A stretch of 52,842 nucleotides of DNA from Methanobacteriota archaeon (GTDB lineage Archaea; Undinarchaeota; Undinarchaeia; Undinarchaeales; Undinarchaeaceae): the NCBI GenBank assembly GCA_002687935.1, contig NZBN01000003.1, forward strand, positions 1-52,842, in the 5' to 3' direction. Below, one piece after another: positions 1 through 8,703 of this stretch; position 1 is the first letter of the stretch; each line of letters opens with the position of its first letter. The notes beneath the pieces are model-generated. The model made no database searches, was not told the DNA's origin, and worked only from the letters and a program-made list of their open reading frames with translations. Position numbers and translations under genes: made by a program.

Positions 1-1
1 C

Positions 2-1852
2 AGCCACAAGCTTAAGGGACCTGCATACATCAACAGTACTGAGTACAATTGGCACGAAGAGCTCTCAATTGACTTGAGCGACTTCAACGTTTCAAGAGAC
101 ACACTTGACTCCAATGCTGGAGACCAGTATGACGAGATTTTCTTGTCAGTTCAGTCTGGTTCTATGCAGTACAAATGGACCTTTGATAACAGCCAACAGC
201 TAACACACACTGATTTGCAGGGCGAGAAGATGTGGTTCATGGGTGAGGAATACACAATTGTATCTGTGACTAACAGCAAGGTCAAGCTAGGAGCATCAGA
301 TGCTGAGCTTGTTCTAACATCTGCAAATCCAAGTGCAACTGTCGCTGAGGTAGACGTCGTTATGGGCGGAGTATTCTCAGCTGGTGCAGGTTCAACAACC
401 TACAAGGCTAAGATGACTCTAACAAACGGTGGAACAACTGAGACCAAGTATGTAACATCCGGAACAACCGAGACTGTTGCAGGAATTGAGGTCTATGTAA
501 AGAACGCTGTTGTTACAACAAGCGGAACCAATGAGGGCGAAGTACAGGCCATTGTTGGAGCTGGAATTGTTGAACTAACTGACGGTGACTACCTGAAGTT
601 CGGAGATGGAACTGAATCAAGCTGGATTGTAACAAAAACACCAAGCAACGCAAACAGGATTGGTTCAATAGTTATCAACGAGTCTCAATCCCACACCTCA
701 AAAACAGGTGAATATCAGGTTTTGAGTGATGGTGGTTCAATAAATGTTCCTTCTGACTTGTTCGGTGCAACATACACTGGTCTAACAGATAAGGACGGAA
801 ACACTGTCAGTTACAGGACTGTAAACCTACAGCCAGAGACAAAGAACCTTGGAAGAGGTTCAACAACTGAACAAGTTGTCCGTGTAAGAACACCTGACGG
901 AAACTACGTGGAGTTCACTGATGCTGCAGGAAACACAAGAACTGACGACGAAATGTGGGTTGCAGCTAATCAATCTACTGGTAGTTTCTACTGGAAGAAT
1001 GAGACTGGCACCACAACTGTCTACAGCAACTTGACATCCCCAGTCATCAGACTAAGTGCTTCTGCTGCGTCTACAATATCGTGGAAAACACACAACTCAG
1101 CAGGTACGTCGTACTTGAACCTATCTGACCCTGTTCTATCTGAAAAGGCTACGGCATACAACCTATCTATTGTTTGGAGCAACGCAACCAACAAATTTGA
1201 CACCAATTCAACAACTGGTGTTTACATGGGATACGCTGCAACAAACCTTGATAGGGCTGGTCCAACTTCAGGTAAGTGGATTGCAAGAAAAACCAACTAC
1301 ACAACAGCTGTAAGAGACTACTACACCCTATACGGGCACAAGGTTTCAACTGCAGGAACGCACCTTGTAACAATACAAATGCCAGAAGGGCAGACCTACG
1401 GTGAACTTGTACTTGGTCAGCTAGAAGGAACTGAAGGAACACCTATCACTGCTGATGCAGGCGAAACTGTAACCATCGGTGGAGAAGATGTAAGAGTTGG
1501 CGGAGGCCTCAGTGCTGATGTCGCAGTAACTCTACCTTCAACAATCGGTAAGGTTGACAGTGCAGTTACTTCCGCAGACAAAACTGCAGGCACACTTGTG
1601 CTTGTCGGTGGTCCAGCGGTTAACACACTAGTAACTGAGCTTCAGACAACTGGTAAGCTAACAACAGATGTTGCAGGCCTAGGAGCCGGCGGCGGAGTTG
1701 TTGAGCTAGTTGCTGACGCATTTGCTGATGGCAACTATGCAGTTGTTGTCGCAGGTTCTGACAGAGCTGGAACTGCAAAGGCCGCAAACGTCCTTGCAAA
1801 CTTCGACAGCTATGCAGCAGAGCTTGACGGCCAGACTGTATACGAGGTATAA
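2..1852 (+). CDS. S-layer-like surface protein, 5' end outside window
   Basis: The reading frame is open to the left edge, so the N-terminus is missing and the TTG at 74 is not a real start. What remains (about 617 residues) is Thr/Ser/Gly/Val-rich and predicted beta-rich. The last 85 residues (LVLVGGPAVNTLVTEL... followed by VVVAGSDRAGTAKAANVL) match the C-terminal signature of archaeal S-layer proteins of the Methanococcus/DPANN type, recognised by eye. There are ten N-x-S/T sequons (for example NQS, NET, NLT, NYT), which fits a substrate of the AglB encoded at 14401. Codon use strongly favours AAC, TAC, TTC and GGA compared with neighbours, as expected for a very highly expressed protein. 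An intrinsic terminator follows. Confidence 0.85.
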   Translation, partial: SHKLKGPAYINSTEYNWHEELSIDLSDFNVSRDTLDSNAGDQYDEIFLSVQSGSMQYKWTFDNSQQLTHTDLQGEKMWFMGEEYTIVSVTNSKVKLGASDAELVLTSANPSATVAEVDVVMGGVFSAGAGSTTYKAKMTLTNGGTTETKYVTSGTTETVAGIEVYVKNAVVTTSGTNEGEVQAIVGAGIVELTDGDYLKFGDGTESSWIVTKTPSNANRIGSIVINESQSHTSKTGEYQVLSDGGSINVPSDLFGATYTGLTDKDGNTVSYRTVNLQPETKNLGRGSTTEQVVRVRTPDGNYVEFTDAAGNTRTDDEMWVAANQSTGSFYWKNETGTTTVYSNLTSPVIRLSASAASTISWKTHNSAGTSYLNLSDPVLSEKATAYNLSIVWSNATNKFDTNSTTGVYMGYAATNLDRAGPTSGKWIARKTNYTTAVRDYYTLYGHKVSTAGTHLVTIQMPEGQTYGELVLGQLEGTEGTPITADAGETVTIGGEDVRVGGGLSADVAVTLPSTIGKVDSAVTSADKTAGTLVLVGGPAVNTLVTELQTTGKLTTDVAGLGAGGGVVELVADAFADGNYAVVVAGSDRAGTAKAANVLANFDSYAAELDGQTVYEV

Positions 1853-1862
1853 ACAACACTCT

Positions 1863-1908
1863 GAGAAGGGAGAGAGGGTTAATCCCTCTCCCTTCTTTTA
1901 TTTTTTTC
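1863..1908 (+). terminator. Intrinsic-type terminator after S-layer-like gene
   Basis: A GC-rich inverted repeat (left arm 1863-1878, loop TTAA at 1879-1882, right arm 1883-1896, with a 2-nt bulge) is followed by a T-rich run to 1908. It lies 10 nt after the stop codon and isolates the S-layer-like transcript from the next gene. Confidence 0.8.
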
Positions 1909-1912
1909 AAAA

Positions 1913-1922
1913 TCATTATAAG
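1913..1922 (+). promoter_or_regulatory. TATA box, leaderless-type promoter
   Basis: The CATTATAAGT box is centred about 26 nt upstream of the ATG at 1944. That is the spacing expected if transcription starts at or next to the start codon. Confidence 0.55.
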
Positions 1923-1943
1923 TAGTGCTAGCGTTCTCTACCT

Positions 1944-2531
1944 ATGGCAAAGAAAAAGACCAAAGATCGAGGAAACCTAATCATCATTACCTCTCTAATT
2001 TTATTTCTCGTAATTTCAGTATTCCTAGTACTCCCTGAAGAGAAGAAAGCACCTCCTGACATCTTCACCTGCCAGGGCCAGGAAACTGACTTCAATGTAA
2101 ACATATCTGACTGCCGCGCAGTTCAAATAATCCCCAACGAAGCAGCTCTCGTCGGAATTCTTCTGAATAGCCAAGTAAACGGTATAACCCTGCTTATGGA
2201 TCCTAACAAAAGCTGCACTGGCTGTCACCAAGGTGGTTACATAGGCTTAGCGGTCGGAACAGTCCAAAAACCAGCCCAGGCTCTTCATCTGCCTGTAGCA
2301 TTTGCATACACAGAGCAGTGGTACAAAACTCCCGGTATCCGAGTTAGTTCTCCAGCCGATGCAAGCACTAGAAATCCAATAATCTGGTTCAACCCTATCA
2401 ACCAGTCCGAGACCTCAATCCAAGTCTGGCCTGACGGCTTAATTACAATTAATGCAAAGGACGGCTACGGAATGCAGGCCGCTTCATGCAAGCTTGCAAT
2501 AACTTTAATAGAGAGTGTCCTTACCTGCTAA
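1944..2531 (+). CDS. Membrane-anchored exported protein with a CxxCH motif
   Basis: This 195-residue protein is not a family I recognise. A basic N-terminus is followed by one hydrophobic helix (about residues 12-30), so the rest is probably outside the cell as an uncleaved anchor. The outer part has five cysteines: C43, C57, C91/C94 in CTGCH, C182 and C195 (the last residue); that is six counting both in the pair. CTGCH fits the minimal haem-c motif, but nothing else looks like a cytochrome, so disulfides or metal binding are equally possible. It is probably cotranscribed with trm5, which starts 4 nt after its stop. Two NxS/T sequons occur (NIS at 53 and NQS at 153). Confidence 0.75.
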   Translation: MAKKKTKDRGNLIIITSLILFLVISVFLVLPEEKKAPPDIFTCQGQETDFNVNISDCRAVQIIPNEAALVGILLNSQVNGITLLMDPNKSCTGCHQGGYIGLAVGTVQKPAQALHLPVAFAYTEQWYKTPGIRVSSPADASTRNPIIWFNPINQSETSIQVWPDGLITINAKDGYGMQAASCKLAITLIESVLTC

Positions 2532-2535
2532 TTAA

Positions 2536-3378
2536 ATGGAATTAAAAAAAGTAAAGAGGCCTCGAAGTCTTAAGGAAGCCCTAGAAGGAAAGCTCACAGA
2601 GTCTGAAATGAAGCTTCTCGGAAGAGCTTTCGATTATCTTGGAGAAATAGCCATAATTGAAATTCCTGAAGAGCTTTTTTCTAAGGAAAAAATAATCGGC
2701 GAGGCTCTTCTCGAAGTTCACAAAGCCCTCAGGGCAGTATTCAGAAAGTCAGGAAAAGTTTCCGGGGAACACAGAACGAGGAACCTCAAAAGAATAGCCG
2801 GAATAGGCACAGCTGAAACAACCTACAAGGAAAATGCTTGCACTTATCACTTTGACGCAGAGAAAGTCTTCTTCACAGGTCGCCTTTCAACAGAAAGACA
2901 GCGTGTTTCTGACCTTGTTGGAAAAAAAGAAAGAGTTCTCGATATGTTCGCAGGCGTAGGTCCTTATACAATTCTCATAGCGAAAGAGCACCCAGGAGTA
3001 AAATTAACTGCTATTGATATCAATAAAGCCGCTATAGATTACCTTCAAAAGAACGCTGAGTTGAATAAAGTTCCAGAACAAATAAACACATTTATTGGCG
3101 ATGCATCAGAACTAGCATCAGAACTAAAACAGAAGTTCGACAGAATTATAATGAACCTCCCTGCCGGTTGTAGCGGACACATCCCGGCTGCTGTAAAAGT
3201 CCTAAAAAAGAAAGGAATAATTCACTATTACTTTTTTTCAGGCACAACCGAAGAGGCAAAACAAGAAGCACAGAGAGTTTTTTCAGACTACAATTACAAA
3301 ATACTTAATATTAAAAAGGTAAAACCATACTCTCCAAGAAATTTTACCTTCGTCGCCGATGTAGAGCTCTCAAGATAA
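2536..3378 (+). CDS. trm5: tRNA (guanine-N1)-methyltransferase Trm5
   Basis: This is a SAM-dependent class I methyltransferase that makes m1G37 in tRNA, which maintains the reading frame. Visible motifs are RLSTERQR (116-123), the SAM-binding loop DMFAGVGPYT (136-145), the acidic strand end TAIDINKAA and the NLPA motif (207-210) that replaces the NPPY of DNA enzymes. At 280 residues it is shorter than typical archaeal Trm5 (about 330). It seems to lack most of the N-terminal D1 domain, which contacts the tRNA elbow in longer forms. It sits 4 nt after the preceding exported-protein gene. Confidence 0.9.
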   Translation: MELKKVKRPRSLKEALEGKLTESEMKLLGRAFDYLGEIAIIEIPEELFSKEKIIGEALLEVHKALRAVFRKSGKVSGEHRTRNLKRIAGIGTAETTYKENACTYHFDAEKVFFTGRLSTERQRVSDLVGKKERVLDMFAGVGPYTILIAKEHPGVKLTAIDINKAAIDYLQKNAELNKVPEQINTFIGDASELASELKQKFDRIIMNLPAGCSGHIPAAVKVLKKKGIIHYYFFSGTTEEAKQEAQRVFSDYNYKILNIKKVKPYSPRNFTFVADVELSR

Positions 3379-3380
3379 AG

Positions 3381-3390
3381 ATTAAATACT
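3381..3390 (+). promoter_or_regulatory. TATA-like box
   Basis: ATTAAATACT lies about 28-30 nt upstream of the ATG at 3416, directly after the trm5 stop codon. This is consistent with a separate near-leaderless transcript. Confidence 0.4.
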
Positions 3391-3415
3391 TCTTTCCTTA
3401 ATCAAAATCGGGAGA

Positions 3416-4732
3416 ATGAAGCGCATCGTAATTATAACACTAATAGCATTCCTTTTGCTTTCTAGCTCAGCCTATGCAGGAAATATTCTTACTATAACAA
3501 ATGCAAGCATAGAAAATGGTTCAATTGCTCTGCATATCAAAAATGAAGTTTCCTCAATTATGTACACTAATTCGAGCAAACACAGTACAGAATCTCTCTC
3601 TTTTATGGTTGATGGAAATTCAGTCGCTATAAAATCATCTGAAGCAAATGACATCGCATATGGTTCTACAAAGAAAGTTGTTCTTGATTCAGCCTGGCCA
3701 GCAACAGGTGCCAAGCTCATAAATGTCACCTATACAGATTCTTCCAACACTTCCTATCCTTCAGAATTTTGGGTAGTCTTTGCTCAAAAAGGACTTGTGA
3801 AGATAGACTACTCTTTCTCTCCATCTATTGCTAATACTGACAGCGACCTAATTGCAACATTTACTCTAAAATCAAGCAGTGAAGCGGCAATAACGGGCTT
3901 AGATATTGATATTCCAAATAATCCACGCTATTTCTTTGTTGATTCAAAGGGTTTCCCTAACAGCATGTCTGCAGGCGATGAACGTGAATTCAAAATATAC
4001 TTGAAATCCTCAGGAAGCTCGATGGCTGACACTACAATATACACAACTGCCTACCTTGCAATCAATGTGACCTATACGTACCTTGGCTACAATGATGAAC
4101 TCTCACTCAATGAAAGTATCATTGTTTTCAACCCACTGAAAGTTTCAACACTTCCTCATGTAATGACTAAAATAGAGGGACCGCAAAGTGCTGAGCAGGG
4201 AACTACTGCTGAAATAAATGCCTTTGCATGGAATGATAAAGAAGGAAGCAACAAAGGTTGCAGTCTCAGCCTCACACTATCTTCAGATGAGGACAGCCTC
4301 ATAATTCCTGTTACAACAGTTATTCCAGGAGAGGATTTAATTCACACTTATGCAATACCTTCTGACTCATTGGGAACATTCAAAATTGAAATCCCATCCG
4401 ACTTGTCTGATGGAGAGTACTATCTTACTCTGAAAGGAACATACAAGGATTGTGAGGTTAATGCTCCTCTCTCAGTCGAGGAATCAGTATTTGTTCTTCG
4501 TGTTGTCACAGCTGCCAAAGAAGAAGCGGTCGAAGAATCTTCTGAACTTATAGAAGAGGAAAGCACTGAAGAAGAAGGTCTGACAAACCAGACAATAGAG
4601 TCTGAAGTAGTTGAAAAAAAGACCTTTAAGGAAAGAAATCCCTTTCTCTTCCTCTTATTCCTTGGAGCACTCACCGGTCTCAGCACATTTGGAATAATTC
4701 ACTATCTCATAAGAAGAAGTAGTCATATCTAA
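3416..4732 (+). CDS. Secreted type I membrane protein, CARDB/COG1361-like
   Basis: The 438-residue protein has a cleavable-looking signal peptide (residues 1-21, ending SSAYA) and a Ser/Thr-rich, beta-sandwich-like extracellular part of about 350 residues. An acidic Glu-rich linker follows (about 365-400, EEAVEESSELIEEES), then a single C-terminal TM helix (about 409-430) and a short basic tail, RRSS. This layout is common among archaeal S-layer-associated or stalk-like proteins. There is no catalytic motif. It has several NxS/T sequons (NAS, NSS, NTS, NVT, NES, NQT). It may pair with the oppositely oriented small membrane protein, since their stop codons overlap. Confidence 0.75.
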   Translation: MKRIVIITLIAFLLLSSSAYAGNILTITNASIENGSIALHIKNEVSSIMYTNSSKHSTESLSFMVDGNSVAIKSSEANDIAYGSTKKVVLDSAWPATGAKLINVTYTDSSNTSYPSEFWVVFAQKGLVKIDYSFSPSIANTDSDLIATFTLKSSSEAAITGLDIDIPNNPRYFFVDSKGFPNSMSAGDEREFKIYLKSSGSSMADTTIYTTAYLAINVTYTYLGYNDELSLNESIIVFNPLKVSTLPHVMTKIEGPQSAEQGTTAEINAFAWNDKEGSNKGCSLSLTLSSDEDSLIIPVTTVIPGEDLIHTYAIPSDSLGTFKIEIPSDLSDGEYYLTLKGTYKDCEVNAPLSVEESVFVLRVVTAAKEEAVEESSELIEEESTEEEGLTNQTIESEVVEKKTFKERNPFLFLLFLGALTGLSTFGIIHYLIRRSSHI

Positions 4733-5070
4733 TTTTTTCTTGAGAATATTTTTGGATAAATTAAGAGCCACCAATAGACATACAAATAAGCTGAAGCAAT
4801 TGCAAAGAAGAAGGAACTCGCGTAAGTAAGTCCTGCAGAGCTGTAAGCGATTGCACACAAACTTGCTACTATTGCCGTCTGGGAGAATGGCTTTTTACTT
4901 CCAAAAGGAAGAATCATTTTCACAGGAATGTAAAGAATCGCGGCTCCAAAAATAAAGGCATAAACTTCCGTTGCCCCCAAATACAGACTTACTGATGTTA
5001 TTGCACTTGACACGATTGCAGCGCTGTTGAATAACAATCCCATGTCAATACCTTCTAAAATATGTAACAT
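4729..5070 (-). CDS. Small polytopic membrane protein
   Basis: This 113-residue protein has three to four hydrophobic helices and is unrecognised. It converges on the preceding gene, and the two stop codons overlap (CTA/TAA at 4729-4732). Two starts are possible, the ATG at 5070 and the ATG at 5043 (MGLLFNSAAIV). A TATA-like stretch around 5097-5104 favours the longer form, but the evidence is weak. Confidence 0.6.
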   Translation of the reverse strand: MLHILEGIDMGLLFNSAAIVSSAITSVSLYLGATEVYAFIFGAAILYIPVKMILPFGSKKPFSQTAIVASLCAIAYSSAGLTYASSFFFAIASAYLYVYWWLLIYPKIFSRKN

Positions 5071-5074
5071 AAAC

Positions 5075-5087
5075 TTTATCTATATAG
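5075..5087 (+). promoter_or_regulatory. TATA box of fen
   Basis: TTTATCTATATAG lies 20-30 nt upstream of the FEN1 start codon, in the short divergent gap shared with the small membrane protein gene. Confidence 0.5.
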
Positions 5088-5105
5088 TATCATTAGTCTA
5101 TATTT

Positions 5106-6116
5106 ATGGGAGTAAAGCTTCGGGACCTTCTTGAGAGGGACGAAATCCGTCTTGATTCGCTCGCAGGGAAGCGAATTGGAGTTGATGCATTCAACACACT
5201 TTATCAGTTTTTGAGCACAATCAGACAGAAAGATGGAACACCTCTAATGGACTCTAGCGGAAATATAACTTCGCACCTTTCAGGCCTCTTTTACAGAAAT
5301 GTTCGTCTTCTTGAGCACAAAATCCTTCCAATATATATTTTTGATGGAAAACCACCCTCTCTCAAAGAAGACACAATAAAAGAACGCAAAGCTCGCAAGG
5401 AGGAAGCAAGAAAAAAATGGAAAAATGCCCTAGACGAAGGTGATTTAGACAGAGCAAAGACATATTCTCAAGCTACATCACAACTTGACGAAAAAATGAT
5501 AGATGAATCAAAAAAGCTCTTGGACTGTCTCGGAATTCCCCACGTTCAGGCACCTTCTGAAGGGGAAGCCCAGGCTGCTTATATGTGTAAAAATAATGAA
5601 ATAAACGCCGTAGGTTCTCAGGACTATGATTCCCTTCTCTTTGGCTCTCCTATTTTAATCAGAAATATTACAGTGAGCGGAAAACGAAAGGTTCCGCGCA
5701 GAAATATGTATGTAACAATCAGTCCAGAAAAAATAATTCTCCAGGACCAGCTCAATCATCTTGGTATAAGCCTAGAAAATCTCATAGAAATTGCAGTCCT
5801 CACAGGAACTGATTTCAATCCTGGAATAAAAGGTATTGGAGCAAAAACAGCACTAAAAGTAATAAAAAAAGATGGTTTCGAAACCGCAATCGAAAAATAT
5901 AATTTCCAGGTTGATCCATATGCAGTCAAAAAAATCTTCACAAATCCAGAAACCACTGATGATTACAATTTATCCTGGACTTTTCCTAATGAAGAAAAGG
6001 CACAGGAACTTCTTCACGAAAAGCATGAATTTTCAAGAGAGCGCATAAGCAATGCTCTTTCAAAACTTGAGGAGGCAACGGGCAGTCGTGACCAGACAAG
6101 CCTGGACAGCTGGTAA
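5106..6116 (+). CDS. fen: Flap endonuclease 1 (FEN1)
   Basis: This is a structure-specific 5' flap endonuclease that acts in Okazaki-fragment maturation and repair. The protein starts with the mature MGVKLRDLL, in which Gly2 is required in the family. The metal-ligand series is present: D27 (IGVDAFN), D in IYIFDGKPP, E/E in SEGEAQAA, D/D in SQDYDSLLFG and D in LTGTDFNPGIKGIG, which leads into the helix-hairpin-helix. The length of 336 is normal. The tail ends QTSLDSW, a PCNA-interacting box that stops at the first aromatic instead of ending FF or WF. Its stop overlaps the start of the DUF371 gene by 1 nt (TAATG). Confidence 0.95.
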   Translation: MGVKLRDLLERDEIRLDSLAGKRIGVDAFNTLYQFLSTIRQKDGTPLMDSSGNITSHLSGLFYRNVRLLEHKILPIYIFDGKPPSLKEDTIKERKARKEEARKKWKNALDEGDLDRAKTYSQATSQLDEKMIDESKKLLDCLGIPHVQAPSEGEAQAAYMCKNNEINAVGSQDYDSLLFGSPILIRNITVSGKRKVPRRNMYVTISPEKIILQDQLNHLGISLENLIEIAVLTGTDFNPGIKGIGAKTALKVIKKDGFETAIEKYNFQVDPYAVKKIFTNPETTDDYNLSWTFPNEEKAQELLHEKHEFSRERISNALSKLEEATGSRDQTSLDSW

Positions 6117-6523
6117 TGGAGATAATCGCAAGCGGTCACACGAATGTTCTCGGAACCCACCCAACTACAATTGAAATAACAAAAGAGGCAGAACTCACTC
6201 CTCGTGGAAATTGTATCATTGCAGTCCGCGCAGACAAAGCCTGTTCAGACCTTCCTGATGAAATTAAAAAAGAACTACTCGGCGGAGAAAAATTCAAGGT
6301 TACACTACAAGCCGGAGAATTGATTGAGGAGATAATCGGAGAGGGCTCTCCTGACTTATTTTTTATACACCGGAAAGATATAGTGCTTCGAAAATCAGAA
6401 TTCATAGATGACAGAACTCTTCTAGTAAATTGTGACAAAGCCTGTTCAGACCTCAACAGAGAATTCATTGAAGAGCTAAAGAAACCTGAAACAAAACTTT
6501 ACTTTACACTAGAAAAATTATAA
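6116..6523 (+). CDS. DUF371 family protein
   Basis: The 135-residue protein matches the archaeal DUF371 family over its whole length: GHTNVLGTHPTTIEITKE near the N-terminus, then LTPRGNCIIAVRADKACSDL. The function is unknown. The phrase DKACSDL occurs twice (about 41-47 and 103-109), suggesting an internal duplication of a small beta unit. It is translationally coupled to fen, so a role near nucleic-acid metabolism is possible but unproven. Confidence 0.8.
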   Translation: MEIIASGHTNVLGTHPTTIEITKEAELTPRGNCIIAVRADKACSDLPDEIKKELLGGEKFKVTLQAGELIEEIIGEGSPDLFFIHRKDIVLRKSEFIDDRTLLVNCDKACSDLNREFIEELKKPETKLYFTLEKL

Positions 6524-7537
6524 CTAAAGAATTTTACAGCCCTTCTTCGTCACAAGGATATTATCTTCTATTCTGACTCCATATTTCTCTTTGACATATA
6601 TTGCCGGCTCAATAGTAAAGACCATGTTTTCTTCAAGAACTTTGCCTGAGCCAGTCATGATATTTGGTCTTTCGTGCACCTCGAGTCCTATACCGTGTCC
6701 CAAAGAGTGAACCATCCTATATCCTGCTTTCTCAATTATATCGTTAGCTGCCTTTGAAATATCTGAAATCCTGACTCCTGGCTCTATCAAGTCAATTGCC
6801 ACCTTCTGCGCCTCTTCAACAGTTCTATATATCTCCTGCAATTCTTTATTCGGATTAAGAAGAAAAGTCCGAGTTATATCTGCCCCATATCCTTCATAAG
6901 AACCGCCAGTGTCAACAAGAAGGCAGTGTTTTCCCGGCTTACTTACTCCTCTGTAATGAGGAACTGCAGAATCAGCATCATAAGCCACTATTGCACGGTA
7001 AAATTCATCCATATCTTCTATAGCATATTGTCGAAGAAGCTCAGCTCTTATCTCATTTCCTGGAAGGGAAGTATCTATTTTCTCAATAATCTGTTTCGTT
7101 GCTTTTACAGCCTTTCCAATCAAGTCAAGCTCATCTTTAGTCTTATACTGTCTCAAATCAAGAAGTGCCTCGGAAACATCCTTGGTTTTTATCCCAGCTT
7201 TCTGCAGCTTTCCTTGGATTCGAAGAGGAAGGAATTTCCCATTTACTCCAACAATTTTGTCCCCAACTATTTTCTTGATATTGTCTAGACTATTCTTTGT
7301 AGAAAACTCACGAATATCCTTTATCCAAGTCTCTTTTGAAGCTCTCTCCATCTCAAAACCAGGTGTGTAAATGATTGGCTCTTTTCCAATAATAGCAACT
7401 GAACTTTCAAAACCAGAGGCTCCAGTAAAATAATAAAAGAAAGGATCCTTCGCCTGAAGGTTCGTTAAAAAAAGAAAATCTATTTTCTGCTCATCAAAAA
7501 TCTCAAGAGCCCTCTCTGTCTGCTCCTTTCCAATCAT
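6524..7537 (-). CDS. M24 family peptidase (Xaa-Pro aminopeptidase-like)
   Basis: This is a cytoplasmic dinuclear-metal aminopeptidase of the pita-bread fold. An N-terminal creatinase-like domain (1-125) is followed by the catalytic domain, with ligands visible as VDTGG (about D208), GADITRTF (about D219), HSLGHGIG (about H281), FTIEPA (about E309) and RIEDNIL (about E323). The length of 337 is typical of archaeal PepQ-like enzymes. It overlaps the upstream gene by 4 nt (ATGA), so the two are cotranscribed. Substrate preference (proline dipeptidase or aminopeptidase P) cannot be read from sequence. Confidence 0.9.
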   Translation of the reverse strand: MIGKEQTERALEIFDEQKIDFLFLTNLQAKDPFFYYFTGASGFESSVAIIGKEPIIYTPGFEMERASKETWIKDIREFSTKNSLDNIKKIVGDKIVGVNGKFLPLRIQGKLQKAGIKTKDVSEALLDLRQYKTKDELDLIGKAVKATKQIIEKIDTSLPGNEIRAELLRQYAIEDMDEFYRAIVAYDADSAVPHYRGVSKPGKHCLLVDTGGSYEGYGADITRTFLLNPNKELQEIYRTVEEAQKVAIDLIEPGVRISDISKAANDIIEKAGYRMVHSLGHGIGLEVHERPNIMTGSGKVLEENMVFTIEPAIYVKEKYGVRIEDNILVTKKGCKIL

Positions 7538-8640
7538 TCTTCCTCTTCAGCTTCAACAAGATGCATTGCGGATAATATTCTTCTGAGCTCTCCGTCTACA
7601 ATTTTGAAAGCAACGCTACTGGTAAATTTTTCTGGCTTCTGGAGCTTTTTCTTGAGTTCTTCCAAATCTTTCTCGTCAATTATCCCACAAAAACCAACTA
7701 TCATTGGTTTGTCAATTTTATCATCAAGAGTATCTAGAGCTCCCAATATTATATCCTCATAACCCCTTCGCACAATCAAACTTCTCCTAATATCGCTCTG
7801 TATTATAGCCCCCTTTTTTCTAAGCTCATCAAGGTTTATTGGTCTGAGAAGTTCAATGGGGAGATTACTCTTCTGTATGTGCCTGCTCCTGAAATACATT
7901 CCAAGAATCCTGCCTTCTGCATATTTCTTTAATTCAGTATGAGCCTCTACAGGCTTCAAAGAAATTGGTGCTCCTGTCAGATCTCCTTCTACCCTTACCA
8001 TAAGTTGTGTCTGTATAATTTCAACTATCCTCCCAATTCTCTGCTGAATTCCTTTAATATCTCTCTTTCCGTTTTTTGCCTCATCATCTTCTTCAATTTC
8101 CTGAAGCTTTTCAAGAAGCTCATTACAAACTTCAACCAGTGGTCCAACTCCTTTCAACTGTTCCAGAGTAAGGAAACCCTTTATTCTTCGTACTCCCTTT
8201 CTATCAATTCGTCCAAAAACGAAGCCATAATTCCTTGCGGGAACATTCTCAGAAAGATGCCGTGCGAAACCTCTCCTTGTCGGCTCTTCTATATCATAAA
8301 AATCCCCCTTTACCCTCTTTTCAGAGAAAGGAATCCTCAAATAACCATTTTCTTTGAACCATTTCCACAAATCTCTTCCTAAGAGTCCTGCTTCTATAAG
8401 AGCAATAATTGTTGCCGGCTCTACCATAATTTCTACCGGATCTACAGGGTCATCTTCCCCCAACCTTCCCATGCTAGCAATTATTTTCTCCGGGGAAAAG
8501 GGAAAGAAAATCTGAAAATTGGCTTCAACTTCCTTCAAAACCTCCTTTGTAGGGTTTTTGCCCTCTTCAATCCCAGTTCTAATATTTTTAAGATTCTGTA
8601 TATGTCTATCAAAATTGAATTTCTCAGGTGGTGGACTCAT
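7534..8640 (-). CDS. Unrecognised 368-residue soluble protein
   Basis: I do not recognise the family. There is no signal peptide or TM segment. It is highly charged, with a coiled-coil-like acidic stretch (about residues 175-200, ELLEKLQEIEEDDEAK) and an acidic tail, AEEEE. The middle is mixed alpha/beta with many Arg and Lys (RRSLIVRRGYED), so RNA or protein binding is possible. It is translationally coupled to the M24 peptidase (ATGA overlap), and a TATA-like TATTTTAAG lies about 26 nt upstream of its ATG. It heads a two-gene operon. Confidence 0.7.
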   Translation of the reverse strand: MSPPPEKFNFDRHIQNLKNIRTGIEEGKNPTKEVLKEVEANFQIFFPFSPEKIIASMGRLGEDDPVDPVEIMVEPATIIALIEAGLLGRDLWKWFKENGYLRIPFSEKRVKGDFYDIEEPTRRGFARHLSENVPARNYGFVFGRIDRKGVRRIKGFLTLEQLKGVGPLVEVCNELLEKLQEIEEDDEAKNGKRDIKGIQQRIGRIVEIIQTQLMVRVEGDLTGAPISLKPVEAHTELKKYAEGRILGMYFRSRHIQKSNLPIELLRPINLDELRKKGAIIQSDIRRSLIVRRGYEDIILGALDTLDDKIDKPMIVGFCGIIDEKDLEELKKKLQKPEKFTSSVAFKIVDGELRRILSAMHLVEAEEEE

Positions 8641-8703
8641 AACAAAAACATTAGTTTTCTGACTTAAAATAATTGTCGGAACTACTCTTCAAGATTCCAT
8701 CTC

